From: Bacillota bacterium
GTDB taxonomy: Bacteria; Bacillota; Clostridia; Oscillospirales; Ruminococcaceae
Assembly: GCA_023451415.1 (NCBI GenBank)
Contig: JAEXZK010000196.1
Span: 1-8,927, forward strand
Length of the DNA: 8,927 nucleotides
Direction of reading: 5' to 3'
Below are positions 1-4,909 of the stretch, piece by piece. How positions within the stretch are numbered: position 1 is the stretch's first letter; each line of letters opens with the position of its first letter. Under the pieces are notes generated by a model. That model saw only the letters and a program-made list of their open reading frames with translations, did no database searches and had not been told where the DNA came from. A program made the translations under genes and the position numbers.

Positions 1-1022
1 CCGCTACCGTGGGCGCGCAGATCAGCGCAACCGCCACAGTGTTTAATGTCGTCGGCGGCAATTATGGCATCACCTACATCGCCGGGGCGGTCATCGCCAG
101 CGCCATTTTTATCATCTACACGGCCAGCGCGGGGCTTTTTGGCGTGGTGTACACCGATCTGGTGCAGTTTTTTATCCTGATTATTTTTGTCTATATCCTG
201 CTTCCCATCATGGCGGTGGGCGAGGTGGGAGGAATGGCATCCCTCATTGCTCAAACGCCTCCCCAAAAATTCCACCTGAGCCTTTCCCCCAGCATCGTCA
301 CCCTGATCTTCACCAACCTGGTGATGACCATTGCGGGGGCGGAGTTCTGGCAGAGGGCCTTTGCCGCCAAGGACAGGAAGTCCGCTCTCAAGGGGCAGTT
401 CGGCGGTACAGCGGTTTATGCCTGCACCATTTTTGTCACCCTGTTCCTGGGCCTGGCGGCGGCCATCCTGTTCCCCAATCTTATTGCGGAATACGGCACC
501 GCCGACTACGCCATCCCGGTGATGGTGGCCACCATCCTGCCCCCTGGGCTGACAGGGCTGACCTTTGCGGGCCTGCTGTCGGTGATGATGTCCTCGGCAG
601 ACACCTGCATCCTTGTAGCCACCCAGGCCGGTGTCAACGACATCTGGCGCACCCTCAAGCCGGACATGACCGATAAGCAGGAGCTGAGGCTTTCCCGCAT
701 CATGACGGTGATTATCGCGGTCTTTGCCCTGGTGGTGGCGCTTTTCTATACCAGTGCCTATGACGCGCTGATGTTTGCGTGGACCTTCTACGCCGCCTCC
801 ATGGGCCTGCCCTGCCTGGCCGCGCTCTACTGGAAAAAGGCCAACACCCCCGGCATCCTGTCGGGGATGGCCGCGGGGCTCGTTTCCAGCATTGTCTGGA
901 AGTCCCTCGGAGAGCCCTGGGGGATCGGCTCCACCATTGCAGGCGTGGCGTGCTGTGCTGCGGCCCTGGTAATCGTCACTCTGGCCACCTGCCGGAAACA
1001 TCCTTCCCGCCAGGTGACATAA
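1..1022 (+). CDS. Sodium:solute symporter (SSS family), 5'-truncated by window edge
   Basis: This is the C-terminal part of a cytoplasmic-membrane cation-coupled symporter of the SSS family (LeuT fold). The open frame enters from the left edge (first full codon at 3) and ends at TAA 1020-1022, giving 339 visible residues. The GTG at 9 is an internal Val, not a start, because conserved family sequence already runs through it. Family-typical stretches are visible: GLFGVVYTDLVQ (about nt 132-167), AGAEFWQRAFAAKD in a cytoplasmic loop, and LLSVMMSSADT (about nt 573-605), where the paired serines correspond to the usual TM8 sodium-site serines. About eight hydrophobic segments can be counted, and the protein ends in a short basic tail. 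SSS members carry sugars, amino acids, pantothenate or other solutes; the substrate cannot be read from this fragment. The family call is firm. Confidence 0.93.
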   Translation, partial: ATVGAQISATATVFNVVGGNYGITYIAGAVIASAIFIIYTASAGLFGVVYTDLVQFFILIIFVYILLPIMAVGEVGGMASLIAQTPPQKFHLSLSPSIVTLIFTNLVMTIAGAEFWQRAFAAKDRKSALKGQFGGTAVYACTIFVTLFLGLAAAILFPNLIAEYGTADYAIPVMVATILPPGLTGLTFAGLLSVMMSSADTCILVATQAGVNDIWRTLKPDMTDKQELRLSRIMTVIIAVFALVVALFYTSAYDALMFAWTFYAASMGLPCLAALYWKKANTPGILSGMAAGLVSSIVWKSLGEPWGIGSTIAGVACCAAALVIVTLATCRKHPSRQVT

Positions 1023-1052
1023 GCCCTATCCAGAAGAAAGAAGGGACGGTGT

Positions 1053-1233
1053 AAAAGGCGTCGTTACGGGAGCGGGCACCGCCCTTCAAACGGGGACTTT
1101 CGCCCACGCTATGTCTCGACAACTGCCAAGGGCGCCTGCACCGATCTTTTTTGCGCATGTTGGACGCCCCAAATATCAGCTGCAAACCGATGCTTTCCAA
1201 CGAGGCGGCGCCGTAAAAACGGCGCCGCCTTTT
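1053..1233 (+). ncRNA. Candidate structured RNA or long 3' UTR downstream of the symporter gene
   Basis: About 180 nt lie between the symporter stop and its terminator and hold no credible reading frame with a ribosome site. The stretch is rich in pairable segments. GGCGTC (1057-1062) pairs with GACGCC (1163-1168), closing a domain of about 110 nt. Inside it GGGC (1074-1077) faces GCCC (1081-1084), and GGG (1093-1095) faces CCC (1103-1105). An alternative helix joins GTTGGA (1159-1164) to TCCAAC (1196-1201). A perfect 10-bp terminator closes the 3' end. No clear promoter was found directly upstream, so it may be processed from the symporter mRNA. I cannot assign a family by eye; raiA, 6S and other Clostridia RNA models are candidates to test only. 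Confidence 0.33.
1204..1233 (+). terminator. Intrinsic terminator of the symporter transcript or candidate RNA
   Basis: A perfect 10-bp GC stem is formed by GGCGGCGCCG (1204-1213) and CGGCGCCGCC (1220-1229), with a 6-nt loop TAAAAA and a TTTT tract (1230-1233). On the opposite strand the stem is not followed by a T tract, so it works for rightward transcription only and not clearly for the convergent DUF3795 gene. Confidence 0.85.
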
Positions 1234-1265
1234 CTGAACCCGCGCATCGCCGGATCAGCCGGCGG

Positions 1266-1826
1266 CTATTGCTTTTTCCTCGGTTTGCGGATCAGCTTGA
1301 GACTGATCCCCCGTATGTCTGCGATGTCCTGGAAAAGCTTTACCGCCAGGGCGGCCCTTTCCTTCAGGGGCGCTTGAGGGGCCGCCTCCCGATCCAGCAG
1401 GTCCATCACCGTCCGGATATCCGCCAATTCCAGCAGGTTGACCGCGGTGCAGAAAAAGGCCTTTTTTCGCCCGTCGTTGCAGCCATCCAGCAGCCGGCGC
1501 AGAAAGCATGTATTCTCGTCCATCATGGCCCGATACGCCTCCGGCCCGCCGCTTAGCATCCGGGAGAAGTCCCGGTCCACATTGCGGCAGGGGATAAAGT
1601 GATCGTAACGCATGGTATCCTGATATTTTTCACAGGGATATTCAATACATTGGCAGCAATATTCCACGTTCCCGTGGCTTTGGCTGCACCGGATGACCCC
1701 GCAGGACTGATGCCCCTCTCCGCCGCCGCAGCCGGGGCAGCCCTCGGGCATGTGGCGGATGAGGCAGAGACCGCAATTGAGGCCGCAGAGGGAAAACAAA
1801 GGATACTCCCGCCGGTAATTTTTCAT
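1266..1826 (-). CDS. DUF3795-type cysteine-rich protein, 186 aa
   Basis: This is a small cytosolic protein with an N-terminal cysteine cluster typical of DUF3795: CGLNCGLC (C14, C18, C21), then CPGC (C30, C33), C42, C47, and CCQC plus YPC (C57, C58, C60, C65). The pattern suggests metal (zinc or Fe-S) binding, which is inference; the family has no firmly known function. The C-terminal half (about residues 85-186) is helical-looking and ends in a basic KPRKKQ tail. I chose the ATG at 1826 because GAGGAGG lies 7 nt upstream. An in-frame ATG 26 codons further up (1904) would start upstream of the promoter at 1858-1886 and has no such site. The gene is monocistronic, with its own near-consensus promoter, and is convergent with the symporter gene. 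Confidence 0.85.
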   Translation of the reverse strand: MKNYRREYPLFSLCGLNCGLCLIRHMPEGCPGCGGGEGHQSCGVIRCSQSHGNVEYCCQCIEYPCEKYQDTMRYDHFIPCRNVDRDFSRMLSGGPEAYRAMMDENTCFLRRLLDGCNDGRKKAFFCTAVNLLELADIRTVMDLLDREAAPQAPLKERAALAVKLFQDIADIRGISLKLIRKPRKKQ

Positions 1827-1857
1827 AGCCTGTCCTCCTCGCCGGTATGTCAAAATA

Positions 1858-1886
1858 ATTCTACCATACCGGAGGACCAAAGACAA
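1858..1886 (-). promoter_or_regulatory. Sigma-A promoter of the DUF3795 gene
   Basis: Read on the minus strand, TTGTCT (1881-1886) is separated by exactly 17 nt from TAGAAT (1858-1863). A TGG immediately precedes the -10, giving an extended -10 element. The expected transcript start near 1850 leaves a leader of about 25 nt before the AGGAGG site. Confidence 0.75.
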
Positions 1887-1901
1887 TTGGAGGAAATTAC
1901 G

Positions 1902-1937
1902 CAAAAAAGAAGCTGACAGTCGGAGCGGACTGCCAGC
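1902..1937 (-). terminator. Intrinsic terminator behind the 50-aa gene
   Basis: On the minus strand, GCTGGCAGTC pairs with GACTGTCAGC over 10 bp (one G-U), with a 6-nt loop, and is followed by TTCTTTTTT. The arms are at 1928-1937 and 1912-1921. It starts about 40 nt after the stop of the small gene at 1976. On the plus strand the hairpin is followed by CTTTT, so weak bidirectional function is possible. Confidence 0.8.
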
Positions 1938-1975
1938 CTTTTAAGATGATTCAACGGATGCCCGGTTTTCCTGGC

Positions 1976-2128
1976 TCATAGGTCGGAGCACAGCGGCCAG
2001 TCGTATCCGGAGGGGTCGTAGAAAATAAAATCGTCAAGATCCCCCTGGACGGAAAACCACTCTTTTTCCAGCGCTGCCGCATCCCGTCCGGGACCCCATC
2101 CGTCCATGCGCTCGAAGGATTCCTCCAT
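1976..2128 (-). CDS. Small acidic protein of unknown function, 50 aa
   Basis: I do not recognise this product. The frame starts at ATG 2126-2128, runs 50 codons and stops at TGA 1976-1978. It begins MEESFERMDGW and ends YDPSGYDWPLCSDL; it is acidic and rich in aromatic residues, with no membrane segment or signal peptide. A run of six G (2135-2140) sits 6 nt before the ATG and could serve as a ribosome site, though it is not the usual AGGAGG. An extended -10 element lies just upstream (2153-2161) and a strong terminator follows (1902-1937). The promoter-RBS-ORF-terminator layout argues for a real gene. The same frame stays open upstream into the tandem repeats, but that part lacks its own start signal. 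Confidence 0.5.
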   Translation of the reverse strand: MEESFERMDGWGPGRDAAALEKEWFSVQGDLDDFIFYDPSGYDWPLCSDL

Positions 2129-2152
2129 GCAATTCCCCCCTTTGCTTGTTTT

Positions 2153-2161
2153 ATCATACCA
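2153..2161 (-). promoter_or_regulatory. Extended -10 element for the 50-aa gene
   Basis: On the minus strand the sequence reads TGG-TATGAT (TATGAT at 2153-2158), an extended -10 with five of six consensus bases. No good -35 lies 17 nt upstream. The predicted transcript start near 2146 gives a leader of about 18 nt. The element is part of the 12-bp repeat found again at 2383-2394 and of a 13-bp inverted repeat (2153-2165 with 2171-2183). Confidence 0.45.
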
Positions 2162-2177
2162 TGAGCACAGCTCATGG

Positions 2178-2263
2178 TGTGATTGGCCATTGAGGCGCTT
2201 GTCGCCTTGGCCATAACCGGTGTGATTGGCCATTGAGGCGCTTGTCGCTCTGGCCATAACCGG
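2178..2263. repeat. Two tandem 43-bp direct repeats, 41/43 identical
   Basis: Copy 1 is 2178-2220 and copy 2 is 2221-2263; both begin TGTGATTGGCC and end CCATAACCGG, and they differ at two adjacent positions (CCTT versus CTCT). A third copy starts with TGTGAT at 2264 and then diverges. Each unit can fold: in copy 1, GGCC-GAGGCG (2185-2197, with an ATT bulge) pairs with CGCCTT-GGCC (2203-2212). The two changes weaken this hairpin in copy 2. The unit length is not a multiple of three, so the repeat is unlikely to be coding. Confidence 0.9.
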
Positions 2264-2424
2264 TGTGATAACCGCCACGCGGTCACCATGGGCATAGCAA
2301 GATAATTGCGCATCTTGGCCGAAGCGCTGTGCGGCGCGGATGGCCTGCGCATAGCATAATTGGTATAATAACCATTATGCGCTTATCATACCATCTAGTC
2401 TATGCGGAAAGGGTAAAAAAGATG

Positions 2425-2460
2425 CAAAAAATCGGGCCGGAAGCTTACCTCCGGCCCGAT
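2425..2460 (-). terminator. Intrinsic terminator of the DUF1508 gene
   Basis: On the minus strand an 11-bp perfect stem (ATCGGGCCGGA at 2450-2460 with TCCGGCCCGAT at 2431-2441, 8-nt loop) is followed by a T tract ending in GC (2425-2431). It starts about 20 nt after the stop codon at 2479. Confidence 0.88.
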
Positions 2461-2478
2461 GAAAATGAAATTTCTCTA

Positions 2479-2853
2479 TTAATCCTCTTTTTCCTCGACA
2501 GGGGCATCGGGGGAGTATTTTTTGACGGCTTCGCAGCCTGCCACAGCGCTGGCTTTGGCAGTGTAGGACTCGCTGGCCAGGATAGGCTCGCCGTTGGAAG
2601 CGATCAGACGGAAACGGAATTTACCCGCTTTATCCTCATACACCTCAAATTTGGGGCATTTGCCTTCGCCCTCGGTTACGATTTCAGCTTTCTGGGAGTG
2701 CTTGCGGATGCTTTCCACGCCGTTTAAGCAGGCGGCTTTGGAGGAGTAGCCCTCGCTGACGCCGATGGCCTCGCCGTTGGATGCCTTAAGGGTGAAGCGG
2801 TACTCGCCGGCTTTGTCCACATAGACCAGGAACTTACCTTTGCGTTCAGACAT
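2479..2853 (-). CDS. DUF1508 (YegP-type, UPF0339) tandem-repeat protein, 124 aa
   Basis: Two copies of the DUF1508 unit are visible, at about residues 7-54 and 67-114. They share the pattern F-x-V-Y-x-DKAG-(E/K)-(Y/F)-RF-x-L-x-ASNGE followed by SE(G/S)Y and an AG/NG-x-E helix. This matches the YegP-type arrangement of two beta-beta-alpha units. The biochemical role of the family is not established. The C-terminus is acidic (EEKED). The ATG at 2853 has an AGGATGG-like ribosome site about 8 nt upstream. The gene has its own promoter (2911-2939) and terminator (2425-2460), so it is a single-gene unit that lies behind the nucleosidase gene on the same strand. Confidence 0.88.
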   Translation of the reverse strand: MSERKGKFLVYVDKAGEYRFTLKASNGEAIGVSEGYSSKAACLNGVESIRKHSQKAEIVTEGEGKCPKFEVYEDKAGKFRFRLIASNGEPILASESYTAKASAVAGCEAVKKYSPDAPVEEKED

Positions 2854-2881
2854 GATACACCATCCTAACTTTTTTTAAAAT

Positions 2882-2901
2882 AAGGCAAACTGCCTTTTTT
2901 T
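2882..2901. other. Short hairpin in the leader of the DUF1508 gene
   Basis: AAGGCA (2882-2887) pairs with TGCCTT (2891-2896) around an AAC loop. On the plus strand it runs into seven T; on the minus strand it is followed by ATTTT. It lies between the DUF1508 promoter and start codon. It could end read-through from the nucleosidase gene or attenuate its own transcript, but the 6-bp stem is weak. Confidence 0.4.
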
Positions 2902-2910
2902 ACCGTTTTT

Positions 2911-2939
2911 AGTGTATCACGACGGCGGAGGCATTGCAA
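2911..2939 (-). promoter_or_regulatory. Probable sigma-A promoter of the DUF1508 gene
   Basis: On the minus strand, TTGCAA (2934-2939) lies 17 nt from TACACT (2911-2916), with TGA directly before the -10. Each hexamer matches consensus at four of six positions. It sits between the nucleosidase stop and the DUF1508 start. Confidence 0.5.
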
Positions 2940-2960
2940 GAAAAAAGCAGAAAATCACCT

Positions 2961-3638
2961 TTAAGATTCGCTCAATTTCGACAGAACCTGCTCAAGCACC
3001 TGGATAGCGCCCAGGCTGCTGGCGGCGATGTTTTCCTCATAGACTCCCTCGGCCTCATCGTCGGCATTGTCGGAGAGGGAACGGATGATCAGCAATGGCA
3101 CCTGGAAGAACCAGCACACCTGAGCCACGGCGGCGCTCTCCATATCCACACAGAGAGGATGGAACCGCTGGATCAGGCTGTCCCGCTGCGCGCCGGTGAT
3201 GAAGGCGTCCCCGGTGATGATGCGGCCAAAGCGCAGATTGGAGGAGAGGCCGCGGCAGAGGACCGTCAACTGGGGATCGGAAGAAAACTCCTTGGGCATA
3301 CCCGGGAACTGGTCCTCGTTGTTGATGAGCTCATAAGGAATGTCGTGGTTGAGCAGGCTTTCACCGATAACCACGTCCCCGATGTGCAGTTCGGGGCTGA
3401 GGCCTCCGGCCACGCCGGTAAAGAAAAGCTTCTCCACACCGAAGCGGCCGATGAGCTCCTGGGCGGTGATGGCGGCGTTAACCTTGCCTACGCCGCCCAT
3501 AACGGCCACCACATCCAGGCCGTAGAGCCGCCCGCAGTGGTATTCCCGCATCAGGAAGCGCTCGGTATGGGGGCTTTCCATTTTTTTAGTCAGGGGAGCC
3601 AGCTCCCTGGCGGTGGCGCACATGATTCCGATTTTCAT
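2961..3638 (-). CDS. mtnN: 5'-methylthioadenosine/S-adenosylhomocysteine nucleosidase, 225 aa
   Basis: This cytosolic enzyme hydrolyses methylthioadenosine and S-adenosylhomocysteine to adenine and the thioribose products, removing inhibitors made by SAM-dependent reactions. The whole protein aligns by eye with E. coli MtnN/Pfs. E12 is present in ATARELAPL, followed by FTGVAGGLSPELHIGDVV (about 73-90), TGDAFITG (142-149), the VDMES signature with E167, and the purine-binding Asp D190 in RSLSDNADD. The length of 225 aa is normal for the family. I chose the ATG at 3638 because AAGGAG sits 9 nt upstream and the MKIGIM start matches the family. Upstream in-frame starts would overlap the PHP gene. 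It is the second gene of a PHP-mtnN operon: only 13 nt separate the genes, and its ribosome site overlaps the PHP stop. Confidence 0.93.
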   Translation of the reverse strand: MKIGIMCATARELAPLTKKMESPHTERFLMREYHCGRLYGLDVVAVMGGVGKVNAAITAQELIGRFGVEKLFFTGVAGGLSPELHIGDVVIGESLLNHDIPYELINNEDQFPGMPKEFSSDPQLTVLCRGLSSNLRFGRIITGDAFITGAQRDSLIQRFHPLCVDMESAAVAQVCWFFQVPLLIIRSLSDNADDEAEGVYEENIAASSLGAIQVLEQVLSKLSES

Positions 3639-3651
3639 AGTCCTGTTCTCC

Positions 3652-4521
3652 TTAGCTGTTGTTTTTTTCCGCACCTTGGACGCATTCCAGCAGGGGCCCC
3701 AGCTCCAGCTCCTCCAGAGGGACCTGGACAGCGCCGATATAGTAGCTGATGCCATGATGGTTTTTGCCAAAGGCCCCGTGAGAATCGCTCCCCGCGGTGA
3801 TGAGCAGTCCGTGGCGGCGGCAGTATTCCTTGCAGAGCCGGGTCATTGCGGAACTGTTGGCGGGATAGTGACATTCAATGCCGCCGATCCCCATCTCCCG
3901 CAGGGCGTCCAGGTGGCGGGCAAGCGCGTCCGGCTGTTCCGTGTCAAACCAGTTGCAGGGATGGGCAAGCACCGGCACCCCGCCAGCCTCCCGGATGGCG
4001 GAACATACTTCCGCCGCGGCAGGGAAGGGATAGTCCCGATAATCGCAGCCATACTGGCCGTAAAGGCGCATGCCATCCTCCGGCGCCGGGATGACGCCCT
4101 TGGCATGGAGATAGTGGAGCCCCTTCCAGCCTCCCAGGGTCGGATCATACCGGTAGGCGTCATACTCCGCCCGGCTCAGCTGAGGATAGCGGGGGATGAG
4201 ACGATCAACCAGGTCGTCGCTCATATCCAAAAGGAGCTGCCTGCTCCGTCCGGCCAGCTCCATGATACGGCCCTCAGGCCGGAAACCGTAGGCAAGGATG
4301 TGGATTTCGTAGGGAGGATAGAGGCAGTCCACCTCCATGCCGCGGATACAGAGGAGCCCCTCCTGCCGGCAGGCGTTCCGCAGCTCCCGCCACCCTGCAC
4401 AGGTGTTGTGGTCGGCCAGCGCAATGAGCCCAAGGCCCTGCTGCGCAGCCAGACGGGCGGCCTGAGCCGGTGTGTGGGTGCCGTCGGAAAAACAAGAATG
4501 AAGGTGAAGATCCACCAGCAT
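3652..4521 (-). CDS. PHP-domain metal-dependent phosphoesterase (TrpH/YciV-like), 289 aa
   Basis: The metal-ligand motifs of the PHP superfamily appear in order: DLHLHSCFSDG (H6, H8, D13), ADHN (D37, H38), E63 in GMEVDC, H74 in EIHILAYGF, H187 in LAHPC, H218 in ECHYP and GSDSHG (D246, H248). Length and motif spacing match the TrpH/YciV (COG0613) group. The E. coli member is a trinuclear-metal 3',5'-nucleotide phosphatase and 5'-3' exoribonuclease that removes pAp. The substrate here is inferred, not shown. An insert at about residues 100-165 separates the first and second halves. The ATG at 4521 has AAAGGAGG 7 nt upstream; an upstream in-frame start would extend beyond the likely transcript start. 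It is first in the operon with mtnN and divergent from glgB. Confidence 0.87.
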   Translation of the reverse strand: MLVDLHLHSCFSDGTHTPAQAARLAAQQGLGLIALADHNTCAGWRELRNACRQEGLLCIRGMEVDCLYPPYEIHILAYGFRPEGRIMELAGRSRQLLLDMSDDLVDRLIPRYPQLSRAEYDAYRYDPTLGGWKGLHYLHAKGVIPAPEDGMRLYGQYGCDYRDYPFPAAAEVCSAIREAGGVPVLAHPCNWFDTEQPDALARHLDALREMGIGGIECHYPANSSAMTRLCKEYCRRHGLLITAGSDSHGAFGKNHHGISYYIGAVQVPLEELELGPLLECVQGAEKNNS

Positions 4522-4618
4522 TGAAAGGCCTCCTTTTCGCCAAAATTTGTATTTGCACCTCGGGTAAAATATCGGGTATCCTAAAAAGGCATATGCTGCA
4601 AAACGCTTCTGTTGTCTC

Positions 4619-4624
4619 ATTATA
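4619..4624 (-). promoter_or_regulatory. Possible -10 box for the PHP-mtnN operon
   Basis: A perfect TATAAT reads leftward here, but 17 nt upstream there is only ATGTTT in a T-rich run, so no good -35 is present. The predicted start near 4612 gives a leader of about 90 nt before the PHP ATG. Confidence 0.4.
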
Positions 4625-4702
4625 TCCGAAAAACAGGAAAAAAACATCCCCCAAAAGGCGTCATATTTTTCTGACGGGGCGCATATTCATTTTGAGGTGA
4701 TT

Positions 4703-4729
4703 TTGACAGCACTCCGGAACCGGTAAAAT
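4703..4729 (+). promoter_or_regulatory. Possible upstream glg promoter
   Basis: A perfect TTGACA (4703-4708) is followed by TAAAAT (4724-4729) with a 15-nt spacer, shorter than the 17-nt optimum. TTTTGA at 4701 would give 17 nt but is a poorer -35. If used, it would start transcripts near 4737 with a glgB leader of about 170 nt that includes the alternative hairpins at 4742-4772. Confidence 0.3.
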
Positions 4730-4741
4730 CATATTTTGGGG

Positions 4742-4772
4742 AAGAGGGTCGTCCCTCTTAGGAGAGGGACGA
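4742..4772 (+). promoter_or_regulatory. Two mutually exclusive hairpins upstream of glgB
   Basis: AAGAGGG (4742-4748) can pair with CCCTCTT (4753-4759). The overlapping TCGTCCCTCT (4749-4758) can instead pair perfectly with AGAGGGACGA (4763-4772) over 10 bp with a TAGG loop. The shared middle segment makes the two folds exclusive. No T tract follows, so it is not a plain terminator. It could be an RNA switch in a long leader or a protein-binding dyad in DNA. Confidence 0.35.
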
Positions 4773-4785
4773 GATTTCACAACAA

Positions 4786-4799
4786 ATTTTATATAAAAT
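4786..4799. promoter_or_regulatory. 14-bp perfect AT palindrome, possible operator
   Basis: ATTTTATATAAAAT is a perfect inverted repeat in the AT-rich stretch (about 4773-4870) between the divergent genes, about 55 bp upstream of the glgB -35. It could bind a regulator or act as an AT-rich UP region. AT-rich DNA yields such palindromes by chance, so support is weak. Confidence 0.25.
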
Positions 4800-4854
4800 A
4801 TACAAATAGGAGCTTAATATTCAAACCTACATTTAAAAATATTACAATTTCTAC

Positions 4855-4883
4855 TTGAAAAAGGCACATGGGAATGTTAGAAT
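4855..4883 (+). promoter_or_regulatory. Sigma-A promoter of the glgBCD operon
   Basis: TTGAAA (4855-4860) and TAGAAT (4878-4883) are separated by exactly 17 nt, with TGT just before the -10 (extended -10) and a long AT-rich stretch upstream. The start near 4890 leaves a leader of about 20 nt containing the AAGGAGGG ribosome site. Confidence 0.82.
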
Positions 4884-4909
4884 AAAAGCAGAAAAAGGAG
4901 GGATGTGCA

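Larger units (their letters stand above)
2151..2394. repeat. Non-coding palindromic repeat island bounded by a 12-bp direct repeat
   Basis: This gene-free stretch (the gap between genes is 2129-2478) is packed with inverted repeats. A 13-bp stem joins 2153-2165 to 2171-2183 (one G-U, 5-nt loop). ACCGC/GCGGT (2271-2283) is nested in GGTG/CACC (2262-2287). GCATAAT...ATTATGC (2354-2380) also pairs GGT/ACC inside, while GCGCATA (2347-2353) can pair instead with TATGCGC (2376-2382). The 12-mer TTATCATACCAT occurs exactly at 2151-2162 and 2383-2394. On the plus strand TGG-TATAAT (2361-2369) is a perfect extended -10 with no gene to drive. The island could be a small non-autonomous mobile element or an intergenic repeat family; copy number in the genome would decide. 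Confidence 0.6.

Noticed and set aside
1111..1377. 88-codon plus-strand frame downstream of the symporter gene
   Set aside because: It runs through a strong terminator and into the antisense of the DUF3795 gene, and has no ribosome site.
1912..1937. Rightward terminator
   Set aside because: On the plus strand only CTTTT follows the stem and no gene reads toward it; the TTCTTTTTT tail is on the minus strand, so I assigned it leftward.
2178..2263. CRISPR array
   Set aside because: There are only two directly adjacent copies with no spacers, and no cas genes in the window.
1951..2352. 133-codon minus-strand frame across the tandem repeats
   Set aside because: It reads through non-coding repeats whose 43-bp period breaks frame, overlaps the 50-aa gene in another frame, and has no start signal.
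2934..4524. Plus-strand open frames of 271 and 303 codons opposite mtnN and the PHP gene
   Set aside because: Both lie antisense to genes with complete catalytic motifs, good ribosome sites and operon spacing; their products show no family features.
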